Assembly: GCA_013115135.1 (NCBI GenBank) | Contig: JABANP010000007.1 | Span: 124,001 to 188,000 of the forward strand | Origin: Perkinsus olseni | Lineage: Eukaryota; Perkinsozoa; Perkinsida; Perkinsidae | Direction of reading: 5' to 3' | Length of the DNA stretch: 64,000 nucleotides | Shown: positions 1 through 11,300 of the stretch, piece after piece | How positions within the stretch are numbered: position 1 is the first letter of the stretch | How the letters are laid out: every line of letters starts with the position of its first letter | The notes under the pieces: model-generated | What the model saw: only the letters and a program-made list of their open reading frames with translations | Told to the model about the DNA's origin: nothing | The model's database searches: none | Program-made: the position numbers and the translations under genes

Positions 1-774
1 GCATTATCATCGTCATCATGTAAGCCTCGCTACGTTTCCTTATCTGTGTACCGGGTCCCCGGACACGGTACGTCTATTCTCCTCTGTTTTCATACTACAC
101 TTCATTTTGCGTTCTAGTGTCACCACCGGAGAGTTCCAAAGCCCCTGGGCCAGGTGACGCCAGTTAACCTGCCGTTCGGACGAGAATAGTGTTCAGAACA
201 GTGGCTTGCGGCGGGAGCTGTATTGAGTGGCAAGGGCCTCTTCCTGCCTAGTCACCTGTACGATCGGCTGGTTGCGACGGCGGAATTCGAGGAATGCTGA
301 GTACGTTAAGGAGGAACCGAATAGCTGAGTGCTGATAAGCTGACTAACTCGACCCCGTGTACCGAGACGTGGGGTGATTACCACCATGAAATGCTATGGT
401 ATTCATTGCAATCGCATGTAGGAGCTTTGGTCCTGTCAGGACAATAGGAGACGAACTGCATTTAAACTCACTGATTAGCTCAACAGAGAGCTGGCCGCTA
501 TGTTGCTAGCACATCGGCTTCCAGTGACGCGCGCCAAACTGGTTTTCACACCAATATATGAAATTCGGATATCTACTCTTTTTGGGATGAGCAGCCCAGT
601 ACTCGACAGGCGACGGACCAGAGGCAGTATTGCCGAGGCGGCGCTGTGGTGGTCAACAGTCTTACCTCCTCTGCTACTACGGGTGGCGATGTCGTAGATT
701 ATTGTAGAGCTCAAGGGTGTGGCTTCATGTGAGAAACGACTCTTTAAAAACTAATACATGCAGTTGGGCTCATC
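1..774. other. no supported gene at left edge
   Basis: Both strands carry only short open frames here. None resembles a known family and none is linked to another by convincing short introns. The stretch may hold the 3' region of the ADCK-like gene, which ends at 775, plus intergenic DNA. Confidence 0.4.
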
Positions 775-2322
775 TCAGAAGAGAGCGCTCCCGCCTCTGT
801 CAATGCACTTCTGGGCTTCACCCCTCCATAACTCCGCGACCGATACGCTGTGGCGCGTGGCCAGAGCCAACCCGCGCAGCAGCATCGCCACTCTGTATCT
901 GAAAGCGACTGAGTTAGTGACGCGAGAACAGGCCGATTCTGTCTACCCCATCAAACTCTCGCCAGGGAGGGACTCCAGTTGATCTGATTTGTGAAGTTGT
1001 ATGTGGAATTGGGGGTCAAGCATGTAGGGCTCTATGCGGCCAAAGAGGAGCCTGGCCATGATACTGAGGTACCGCTCATCTTTCCTAGAGCTTCTTATCC
1101 CTGCTTCCAGCATAGCTCTAGCCTCCTCCTCAGGAGCGCCATCAGCGACAGCCACTACCAACTTGGCTAGCTTCAGCCGTGTGTCGCTGCTCATACGTTT
1201 ACACTGACCGTAATCGATAAGGCCCACTTTACCCGAGGCCAGATCGACCAATAGATTCCCTGGGTGGGGGTCACCGTTGAAAAGGGAACAGGAGAAGAGC
1301 TCGTAGCCATGCACGCGGATGGCGGTGTCGATGAAGCGACTCATGTCCTGAGAAGGTGGGGACCAAAGCCTCCACGTCCACAGGCCGGCACGGACTGCCC
1401 AACCAGGCAGCCAGGAGGCCCATCCAAGGCCGGAATCGAGGACCTGCCGGTCGCGCTGTTGTTTCCGTAGCCACTCTCTGAAGTCGGGCCCAATGTCAAC
1501 CCCTCGCTTCTCCCAGTCCTTTCTGATAACAGACTCTAGCTTCTCGCCAGGGACTAGGGTCATGCAAAGGACCTTGTCTGTAGTGTACTCAGGGATGACC
1601 TCGGGCAGGTTGACCAGAGCACGCCACTCGTCAGTAGCCTCGAGGACTTCACGACGGACCTCCGTTATGTTACGAGCTTCGTTGTGGTAGTCGAACTCGG
1701 TCAAGAACTGAGTTTCGAATTCCTCCATGATTTGGGAGAAAGCTGGTAGGGCCCAGGCAGCCAGCGTAGAAAGACAGTGTAGGTCGACTTCGAACTGACG
1801 CTTGGCGTCGGGGTACTGTACTTTGAGGACCACTTCGCGACCATCTACTAGGGTCGCAGCATGGGCCTGGCCAATACTAGCCGAGCCGAGCGGGACTGGA
1901 TCCACCCAAGAGAAGAGGTCGAGAAGCGGTAGCCCTAGAGAGCCCTCCAGCGACGGCTTGATAACGTCATCAAAGGAGACAGGCCGAGCCGTGTCTTGCA
2001 ACTTGGCGAACTCGAGTCTGTATGCTTCTGGTAGGAGCTCAGGGCGTACGGACAGGACCTGACCCATCTTGATGTAGAGGCCCCCGAGCTCTTCGCAGAT
2101 CTGCCGGGCACGAGGGGAGTACCGCTGATGGAGGGGGTCAAGGTCCATGCCACGGACAGTGTATAGGAAGTACCGCGCAGCTATCGGGGACACCCTTCGC
2201 CAAAACTCGACTTCTCGCCGGAAGCCGGGGTCGTAGAGGTAGACGCCCGCCACGCCAGAGCCTAGTGCAGCTGTCGAAACAAAAGATACTCGCTTGAAGG
2301 TCCGCCATAAGGAGGCCGGCAT
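775..2322 (-). CDS. ADCK/ABC1 (UbiB-type) atypical kinase-like protein
   Basis: The protein is about 499 aa and belongs to the UbiB/ADCK/COQ8 family, atypical kinases linked to coenzyme Q biosynthesis or lipid homeostasis in mitochondria and plastids. Visible motifs, in order, are the family-specific KxGQ helix (KMGQ, residues 85-88), the alanine-rich loop that replaces the P-loop (GSASIGQAHAA, near 146-156), the conserved lysine in VVLKVQYP (167), FNGDPHPGNLL (catalytic loop) and LIDYGQ (DFG equivalent). The first exon (2322 down to 947) carries almost everything. A 48-nt intron (899-946, GTAGAC...TTTCAG) joins a last exon (898-775) that restores the C-terminal helix LLRGLALAT; without it the protein would end early. 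The N-terminal 30 residues hold a hydrophobic stretch (residues 16-30) that could target or anchor the protein. It diverges from the IleRS gene. The precise substrate is unknown for most ADCK members. Confidence 0.88.
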
Positions 2323-2774
2323 TCAATTAGTGAACTTGAAGGGGAGTAATCCGATCGGACGCGTACAGGGCGAGGACGTTCCGTGATTGTGGACAAGCTC
2401 GAAAGCCGCCTCCCTGGATGTTTTGCAACAGGGGAAAGAGCATCGTGTGTGATTATTTGCCGAGCCGGGTGTTCAATAGATCTCACCAGAGAGCGCTTCC
2501 AGGTTCCGCAGGTTGACCCCAATCTAGGGAGCGATTCTGCGCAGCTTGAGATTTTTCGGGCGCGCGCGATATTGAATGAGATCGATCAGAGCGGCGTAGC
2601 GAGTGCTCATTTTTGATACGACCGTGCCGAGGTCCAACACGCTTGATGCTCGTTAGTTGTTTTTCCCGCCGTTCTTCGCTTGGCTCCCTGAACTGCTCTG
2701 GCCGTCTTCAACAGCTTGGAATAACAAGGACATTAACAACATCACATTCAAGTCGAAAACAAAAGCATATTGAT
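2323..2774. promoter_or_regulatory. divergent spacer, probable bidirectional promoter
   Basis: This 452-bp gap separates the start codons of the ADCK-like gene (minus) and IleRS (plus). It must hold both promoters and 5' untranslated regions. I see no TATA-like box or strong repeat. The role follows only from the gene orientation. Confidence 0.35.
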
Positions 2775-5700
2775 ATGAAGTAGTGGCAGTGATAATTTTG
2801 AGAGTAGCAGTTGTGGTGGTACTAGGTATACGTTCGAACCCGTTGCAGAGAAGCCGTCCTTCCCTAAGGAGGAGGAGAGAGTCCTCGCCTTCTGGGACGA
2901 GATAGACGCCTTCCAGACGTCTAATAAGATGAGCGAAGGCAAGCCGGAGTATGTTTTCTACGACGGCCCACCCTTCGCTACGGGCCTACCTCATTATGGC
3001 CATATCCTTGCTGGTAAGAGAAAGGGAGGGGCGATTGGCTCTTCCCCGGTGTGGCCTTGTTTTTCTCTAAGGAGGTTGCCTAGGTACTATTAAGGACGTG
3101 GTGACACGCTACGCTCATCAAACTGGCCATCATGTCGAGCGACGCTTTGGATGGGATTGCCACGGCCTTCCGGTGGAGCACGAGATCGACAAGGCCCACA
3201 ACATCAACTCCAAGGCTGATGTTATGAACTGGGGAATCGCAAAGTACTAGTCGTAGGGGTCGCCGATAGTGGACTGTTGTTGCTGCTGGTAGCTACAACG
3301 AAGCTTGCCGTTCTATCGTTACCCGGTATACGAAGGAGTGGAGGGACATCGTCACTCGGTTCGGCCGGTGGATAGACTTCGATAACGATTACAAGACTAT
3401 GGACCGGAACTTCATGGAGAGCGTAAGCAGGCACCTCACGGAAGGTCGCGGTGCGGGAGTGAACGGCTCTTTCAGGTGTGGTGGGTTTTCAAGCAGCTTT
3501 ACAACAAGGGTCTAGTCTACAGGGCCTTCCGGGTCATGCCCTACTCCACCGCCCTCTGCACGCCCTTGTCTAATTTTGAGGTAGTCTTGCTGGCTCGGCT
3601 TGTTTGTGGGGAGTGGTTGTATTGGGCTAGGTTGCTCAAGGTTATAAGGACGTCAGCGATCCCTCAATCATAGTCGCCTTCCCGAGGAGGGATAAGGAGA
3701 ACTCGTAAGGCTGGCGAGGATAGCAGTCTCTCGGTAATCGACACTGGCAGGTACCTGCTGATCTGGACTACCACTCCTTGGACTCTTCCGTCCAACCAGG
3801 CCGTCTCCGTCAACCCCACTTTCAAGTACCTGAGGGTCATCAATAAGAAGAACGGTAATGAGAGGGTGGGGCGGGTCGATGGGGCAGCTTGTCGCGGGCA
3901 GGTGCCGAGTACATTCTGGCTAAGGACAGGAAGGATTGGATCTACAAGTGCTTGAAGTTGAACGAGAAGAAGGATATCGAGGTCGAGGAAACCCTCCTCG
4001 GCACTGACCTCGTCGGCATCCCTTACGAGCCGCCATTCGAGTAGGCTTCCCTTAGCAGACGGTAGTGCGTTGGTGGAATCGCCATGGCCTTAGTTTCTTC
4101 AAGAAGCATGAACGTCCCGGAAAGACGTGGACGGTCCTCTCTGCGGACTACGTCACGGCTGATAGCGGTACTGGACTTGTGCATCAGGTGGGAGCGGGTC
4201 ATCATGAACTCGTGGGGCTCATATTCTTTATTTATTCAGTCGCCTGGGTTCGGTGAGGATGACTACCAGACCTGTGTTAAGAATGGTATCATCTCCAAGG
4301 ACGGCACGGATATGAACCTTCCCGTGGACGAGGCCGGTCGCTTTACTGATGAGGTAACTTTGCCTCAGTCGTCGCTGCTGTAGCTCATAGTGATGGCTAC
4401 AGGTACCGCCGTACAAGGGCATGCACGTGAAGGAGGCCGACAAGGACATCAAGGACGATTTAAAGAAGCGCGGTCTGTTGCTCTACAACGGCATGGAGGT
4501 ACTGGTAGCCTGCTTGGGCTTGAACTTGTACTATGGTCCATTTAGATTCACTCCTACCCTCACTGTTGGCGTTCGGATACTCCTCTCATCTACCGTGCCA
4601 TTGGCTCCTGGTTCATCAAGGTTGAGGACATCCATGAGCAGCTTCTCGCCAACAACGAGAAGTCCACCTGGGGTAATAGGGGATGAGAACGAGAGATCAC
4701 TAGGCCAGCTGGCGCTGTGCCATCTCATTCTTGTTGTTGTTGCGGCTCCGAGGTGACTGTGTCTGGTCAGTTCCTCGTCACGTCCAAGAGGGTCGCTTCA
4801 AGAACTGGTTGGCTGAGGCTCGTGACTGGGGTGTTTCTAGGAACAGGTACTGTCCAGAGGGCTTAGCGGGGTGTCGGTGGGGATCCTGATGGTAGATACT
4901 GGGGTACGCCCATCCCTATCTGGGTCTCTGATGACTATCAGGAGGTTGTTTGCATCGGCAGTGTTGCTGAGCTGGAGCAGTACGCTGGCCACCCTATTCC
5001 GGACATCCACAGGTAGTGTCTCGACAGGGCCGCTGGCGTGGAGTGACATGGTGACTTAGGCACTTCATTGATGGCATCAAGATCCCCAGTAAGACTGGTC
5101 GTGGTTACCTCCACCGTGTTGATGAGGTCTTTGACTGCTGGTAGGTTGCAGTAGCGGAGGCGCTTCTTGATGAGGTCCCGTTGTAGGTTCGAGTCTGGCT
5201 CAATGCCCTACGCCCAAGTGCATTACCCCTTCGAGAACAAGGAGAAGTTCGAGCAGAACTTTCCTGCTGACTTCGTCGCTGAGGGGCTCGACCAGACTCG
5301 AGGTTGGTTCTACACCCTCACGGTCATAGCCACCCACCTCTTCAACCAACCCGCCTTCAAGAACCTCATTGTTAACGGACTGGTAGCCTAGCGCTTCGGC
5401 GGGTGGAAGGTTCCAATGTGCTGGCTCTTGACAGATCCTCGCTGCTGATGGCAAGAAGATGTCTAAGAGACTGAAGAACTACCCCGACCCGTCTGAGGTC
5501 TTCGATCGCTACGGCGCGGACGCGGTAAGGCCGATCAGACTGCGTGCGTCGCCACACTCTCACCGATGCAGGTCCGAATGTACATGTGCAACTCTGCCTG
5601 TGGTGCGTGCTGGAGCCTCTGAAGTTCCGAGAGGAGGGTGTCCGAGACACTGTGAAGGAGGTCTTCCTGCCCCTCTACAACGCCTACAGGTTCCTAGTAC

Positions 5701-7946
5701 AGGAGACGTGCCGTTTTGAGAAGCAGCAGAACACCAAGTTCGTCCCCGACCGCTCGGTAAGTCACCGGGCCGGCCGTCGCTCGATTCGCAGTGCCTGGCT
5801 GTCTCAGTACATTCTGAAGTCCAGCAATCCTACTGACCACTGGATCTACGCCACCTCCCAGGAGCTGCTCGACTACACTAGGAAGGAGCTGGAGGCCTAC
5901 AGGCTCTACACCATCGTTGGGAAGTAGGAGGCAAACTGTTGCGGATGTTGTGGTATGGACCCCTCCCTTAGGTTGGTATCTTTCCTTGATGATCTTACCA
6001 ACTGGTACATCCGTATGAACCGTGACCGTATGCGCGGTGGTGTCGATAAGGTCAACACTCTGGAGAGTCTGAACACTCTGTTCGATGTAGGAGATGGCGA
6101 CGGCCTTAGCGGAGCGAAGCATGATTTTTAGGTCATGCTGAACTTGACGATCGTTCTGGCTCCCATCACGCCCTTCATCACGGAGCTCATCTACCAGAAC
6201 TTGCGGTTGGCCCTGCCTGATGGGGACCCGAGGAAGGAGAAGAGCGTCCATTTCGTAGGCTTAGCGTGGTCAGTCGGACCTCGGGATTTCCCTCCTGCAG
6301 GTGATGATGCCCGATCCGGACGTCGAGGGATTGGACCCTGCCATCGTCACTGCCCTTAATCGTGTACAGACGGTTGTGACTATGGGCCGATTGGTACGTA
6401 TTCTTACCGGCTGCCTCGCTGCTTTATAGCTCGGCTCAGTTGCGTGACCATCGTACGGTCGGTCTGAAGACTCCCCTCCGCCGCATCAGAGTCATCGCGG
6501 AGGACCAGTCCTACCTTGATGACATCAACCGCCTTGAGAACTACGTCAAGGATGAGCTCAATGTAAGTGTATTATGGCAGTCGTTGGTGGCGGCTTGGGG
6601 GCCGACTCTCTCGTCCCTCTGCCACGGGGCTGAGAGGATCCCCGTCGTTGGTGGCTTCGGTCCGGCCCAGCTGAGTGGTAGATGGCGTTGTCCTCATGCG
6701 TAGTTGATTTTCGATGTTGTGGTTGCATGTTCGTCTATGGCAGGTTATGAACTTGGAGACCTCCTCGGATACCAGTATGCTGGCTACCGAGGTCTCCCCC
6801 AACTTCCGGGCCCTTGGTGGGTTGGTAGGCAAGCAGATGAAGAAGGTTGTGGCTGACGTAGGAGGCTCTGGTGGCGTGCGATGATGAGGTTGGAGGCGTT
6901 GTTACTGTTAGATAAAGGCCATGACCCCCGCCCAGATCAAGGAGTTCCAGAACACCAATTCTGTCAAGGTACGCTCTCTGGGCCCCTAGGTCTGGTAGGA
7001 GCTCGTTTTGCAAAATGGCTGAGCATGACGGATGCTCGTTCCACTCGCGAGATGTACCAGTTGATCGATATTTCTCAGATTCAAGGCTTCGATCTCACCT
7101 CGGACCATATCACTGTCACCCACTCCATCAAGGACCTCGGCGATCCTAATCTGGAGGCCACCAGTCAGGGAGACGTTACCGTGAGTTCTCCCTCTTCCTA
7201 ACTGCTTATGAGTCGCGGCATGGCGCCTTCTCAGGTCATCCTCGACTTCACCAAGGACGAGGATCTCCTTCAGCTCGCCTTGGCCAGAGAGATTACCAAT
7301 AGGGTGGGCTCGCCTGTGCTGCGCTTTCGTTATGGGCATCCTTGATGGGATAGGTTCAGAAGCTCCGTAAGGAGGTTGGCTTGCAGCAGGACGACCCTGT
7401 GGAGATGTGGGCCAGCTCGGACGTGAAGGAGGTGATAGCGCGACGGACTTGGGAACGCTTTTGCTTGACAGGAGAGTTCAGGTTAACGAAGTCTTGAAGA
7501 GGAAGTCGGATTATATCGACCGTCTATTGAGGAGGCCTTTGATGAACGCCAAGAACATGCAGGGTCATGAGGTGCGTCGCGCTTGCTGCCATGGAGTAGG
7601 AGTTGGAGTTGTTATGGTAGGTGGCCATAGTGTCTGAGAAGTTCGACATCGACAAGGACAACTCCTTCACGGTGACGATCACCCGTACCGGACCCCACTT
7701 CAACAAGAAGGAGTTGGAAAAGCTCAGCGATGGGAAGCAGGAAGTGGAGGAGATGCTGAAGCAATACGTAGGCTTTCGGTCTGACTGGAGGAGGCGATTG
7801 CTGTGTCCCTGTAGGTGATGTCCCACTCGTCCGCTGAGCTCACCTCCGGCCTCAAGCCCGTCTGCTTGAACGGTGTTGCTTATTCCTTGAAGAACGGCGT
7901 CCACTACACTGCCAACGGTGCGGCCTCCGCTCCTTGGGGTGCGTAA
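2775..7946 (+). CDS. cytosolic isoleucyl-tRNA synthetase, multi-exon
   Basis: The enzyme charges tRNA-Ile with isoleucine. The gene has more than twenty introns of about 40-70 nt. The start is a tiny exon of five bases (ATG AA, 2775-2779), followed by an intron at 2780-2825, so the protein begins MKYTFEPV. Class I signatures are HYGHIL (HIGH motif, near 2990-3012) and [10 protein letters not shown] (KMSKS loop, near 5452-5480). Other family blocks are clear: [34 protein letters not shown] and [10 protein letters not shown], then a eukaryotic C-terminal extension ending GAASAPWGA before TAA at 7944. All introns examined are GT-AG. One defect stands out. At 5596 and 5612 two extra G residues interrupt the conserved NS-PVVRA-EPLKF segment; without skipping them the frame meets a stop. 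The motif TAGCGGAGCGAAGC lies in the intron near 6107 and again just after the stop codon. Confidence 0.95.
6107..6120 (+). repeat. dispersed 14-bp motif, copy 1 (IleRS intron)
   Basis: Exact TAGCGGAGCGAAGC, inside an intron of the IleRS gene that starts at GTAGGAGATGG and ends at TTTTTAG. Confidence 0.7.
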
Positions 7947-7952
7947 AATAAA

Positions 7953-7966
7953 TAGCGGAGCGAAGC
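7953..7966 (+). repeat. dispersed 14-bp motif, copy 2 (IleRS 3' flank)
   Basis: Exact TAGCGGAGCGAAGC, six bases after the IleRS stop codon. Confidence 0.7.
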
Positions 7967-8349
7967 ACGGACTATCCAGAAGAACAACTATGTACAATTG
8001 TCTGCATAGTATAGGTTCAGTTCCTTACGAAGAGTAGCTGCTGCTGCCCTACTGAGCACTCTGAAATGATCACTGTCAGCCGCTCGGTCTCTATCGTCGT
8101 GGCTCGTTGATATATGAGTATATGTACTTGATACGTTTCTTCGCGAAAAGATGGTATTGCTTCGGTCAATATTTGGGCTGCTTTTTAATGGTCTTTCATA
8201 GTTTACTAATTCTATGGCTTCTCCTGGCAAGGTTGTTGTTCGCACGAAGGTGGTCAAGTTCTTCGGTCAGGCGGTGGTATCTTTCGTGTAATAGGGGGAG
8301 GGGTGGTAGTAGCGGGTAGTTCAGGATTCTCCATGATGACGATCGATGG
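7967..8349. other. intergenic, nothing recognised
   Basis: AT-richer spacer between the IleRS stop and the first plausible exon of the next gene. Short frames on both strands lack support. Confidence 0.35.
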
Positions 8350-11300
8350 TTGAATGCCCACGCGAAGAGCAGGAGGAAGCGTTCTATAAGAAATTCAGTT
8401 TGGGAATGGTCGTGTGGGGGATGTCTATTCTCGTTATTCAGAGTGATGGGACTGAACCTCAACAGGTATACTCTTCTCGACCGGAGTTTGACGATCGTAG
8501 TCTTGAACGCAGCGGCTCCGTCGAACGTCGAAAGCCTGGCTATTGGTGAGTGGCTGTGGCACTGGAGTCGACAGTAGGCGTCTTTCTTAGGCATGCAGGG
8601 GACGGCGAGTGACGCCTTGGACCTCGACCAGCAGAATGTAGGGCTCACAATGGCTAAGTAGGTGGTAGTGGGCGGCGGTGCTAGGCTGCATGTGGGCTCG
8701 TTAGGCTCTTGTCGAAGCGCTTCGCTCCGCTACAAGTGGTGGTATCTTTCAACCTCGTGGATGCCGAGGATGAGCTGGTGAATGCAGTACAGGTAGTGTT
8801 GAGATCTGCAGCGTGATCTACTGATGGACGTTCATGGTTATTTCTTCGTAGCGCGAGATCATCGCTGAAGTCAAATGCCGGGACACCTGGGGAGCCCTCG
8901 CTGAGAGTCGGTCGGCTGCCAGGGAGAATGTTTCTGAGTGAAAGAAAGGGTGTTGTGTATGTTAATGGAAGGGCCTTGTGGAGGTTGTCGGCTCAGTTGT
9001 CCACGAGGTGATGTTCTCTCGCACTGGTGACCGGCCCTCGCTTCTCTGCACAACGCCACTGACCAAGGAGGAGGTGCGGGCCGAGCATGGTGCTCTGGGA
9101 AGCGCTATGATGTCTCAGGTCATGCGCCTTCCGCGGCCCTCTCTGGGCCGCCCTCAGCCTAGAGTGCCACAGCGGTCTCTGCTGAAGCGTGCCCTAGCTG
9201 TTCTTGAGTAGGCAGGGAGATCACCCGTTGACTAGCGCTGCCTCGACGGCGTGGCGACCCCTGTGCGATGGGGATCGATGTGTTGAGGTTAGGCCTGAGA
9301 GGAGGGATCTACGGCGTCGATTGGAAGAAGTGTCTCTCCGGTAGGTGGGGAGGGGCTCCTCCATGACTTGATCCATGCGGAGTGTAGCCCACCAAGCCGT
9401 CTCCCTGCGCACCTTCGACCTCTTCGACGACGCCTACCGGGGACGCCGACAGCCTCTCCAGACACCGTCAGGCTGCGGATCGGAACTCCTGAGGTGTGAG
9501 GATGCTCTGCCCCGAACCATCTAGCAGGAGGGATTGGTCAGGTGGCCCTCCATTCCAGTGCAGCGTCCACGCGGAAAGTCGTCGCTGCGCAAGTCGCCGG
9601 AGGTCAAGGTGAGTGCGGACTCCATCCCGGGCTGCAGGTCTCGGTCAGACCTCGTCGGCCATGGAGTGCCCGTCGTCGGCAGGGATTCTCATGGGAGGGC
9701 GGCCCCCGGACGTGGAGGCATGCCCGCGTCCGCTGGTCACCAGAAGTTGTTCGAGGCTGCGTTCATTCAGCACCCCAGGTGCGCCTTATTTTCGCTAGAT
9801 CCATCAATTCAGGCTCAGCGCCAGGCTGCTGGGTCTAGTCTGAAGTACTTTCGCCGTTCTCGGCGGAGGCATATGATAACATCATCGTCATACTGGCGGA
9901 GTGAAGGTGTTTCCTTTTGCCATTGGCCCTGCTGTTGCGTGGATGGTTTGGTGAACTGTCGAGCACTTGGTCATCTCAGCCATTACTCTTTTCACATTGT
10001 TATTATTAAAAATACACTGTCCAGTCCACCGGTGGGTTTTAGTGGCAGCGGCCCTCCACCAAGGGACAAGCGCCCAGGGCGTCTTCAATTTGACTGGCTT
10101 TAACTCCACCAGCGTTGCTCCCAGCTCCTTTTGGAGCCGACCAGGCCGCATTGGCCGTTCCGCCGCCAAGACCGATTTCACCTCTGGATCCGTTTGGCAC
10201 TCAGCCGGATGAGCATGACATAGTGGAGATGATAAACGAGAACGGGACCGATCCGATATCAGTGAGGAACTTGGAGCCAGGTAGTAGGCAAGAGGATGGA
10301 CGAGGGGCTCATGTGGCGTGGCAGGGGAGAGCTGCAATGACGACTGTCTGCACGCGAAGTTCGAGGCGTTGGAGAGGATGCAGCTGAGGCTCAACAGCTC
10401 ACTGGAACCAGTAGGCGTCGCTGTGCTTGGGGCGGCTCAGCACTGGTTGTCCTGCAGGTCGCTGATCGGGGCTTTCTACACGAGGCCAGTTCTAGAGAGA
10501 AACTAACGGACTTCAAAGGGCGATTGTAGTAGTGGTGGGCGCCGCTTGGCCGCTATCCACTGGCGGTCAGGTTCAAGGTAGAGGACGTCATTGAAGGGAG
10601 AGGGGGCTCTGACGCGGGCCTCATTGGCAGAGTCAATGAGGTCAAGCCCGCGGGGGTGTCCATAGGGAAGCTGCTGGTGAGGAGTGACTCTGAGCATGCT
10701 GTCGTCGACGACTTCTTGGCGTTCAGGATACGACCATGTCGAAGCTGTTCAGCAACCTGCAAGATCTCCAGAAGAACGGTGCACGGGAGATTAGGGTATC
10801 TAAGGAGAAGTACAAGGTGCAGATAGGCTCGGTAGTAGCCGGGAAGGGTGTCGGGGAGGAGGTGGAGAAGGCTACGCATCAGGTACAAGACTCGGTGAAT
10901 GCCATGCTGAAGAGGGTTGGGAATAGCATGGTGGTCAACAGTTATGCGCTTGAGGACACCATGGGGAAGCGGCTCAATGTAGTTGTGCGAATCTTTGGTT
11001 GAAGCTTGATAGTCGTGGTAGGCTGCAACCAGCGGAGTGGCGGCAAGACAGCGTAGCTCGGTAAGGGATGCCAACGGCGTTGACAGGAAGATCTCCGAAA
11101 GCAGGGGGAATGGTGAGATGGCGTTGGGGTGGATCGCAGGCTGAGAGAGGCGGTCGCGATCAGGTGGATAAAAACACAGCACAGTTCACCGCTGGCCTGG
11201 ATGACGCTGCGGATGATATTAAGAAATTGCTCTCGAAGGGCCGAGTCAGCATCCGGAAGTTCAACTCGTACGAGGGCGGCAGCAGTGCGGAGTACGCTGA

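Noticed and set aside
3571..3642. Apparent non-canonical intron in IleRS
   Set aside because: Taking the acceptor at GGGCTAG instead of further right gives a normal GT-AG intron and the expected [15 protein letters not shown].
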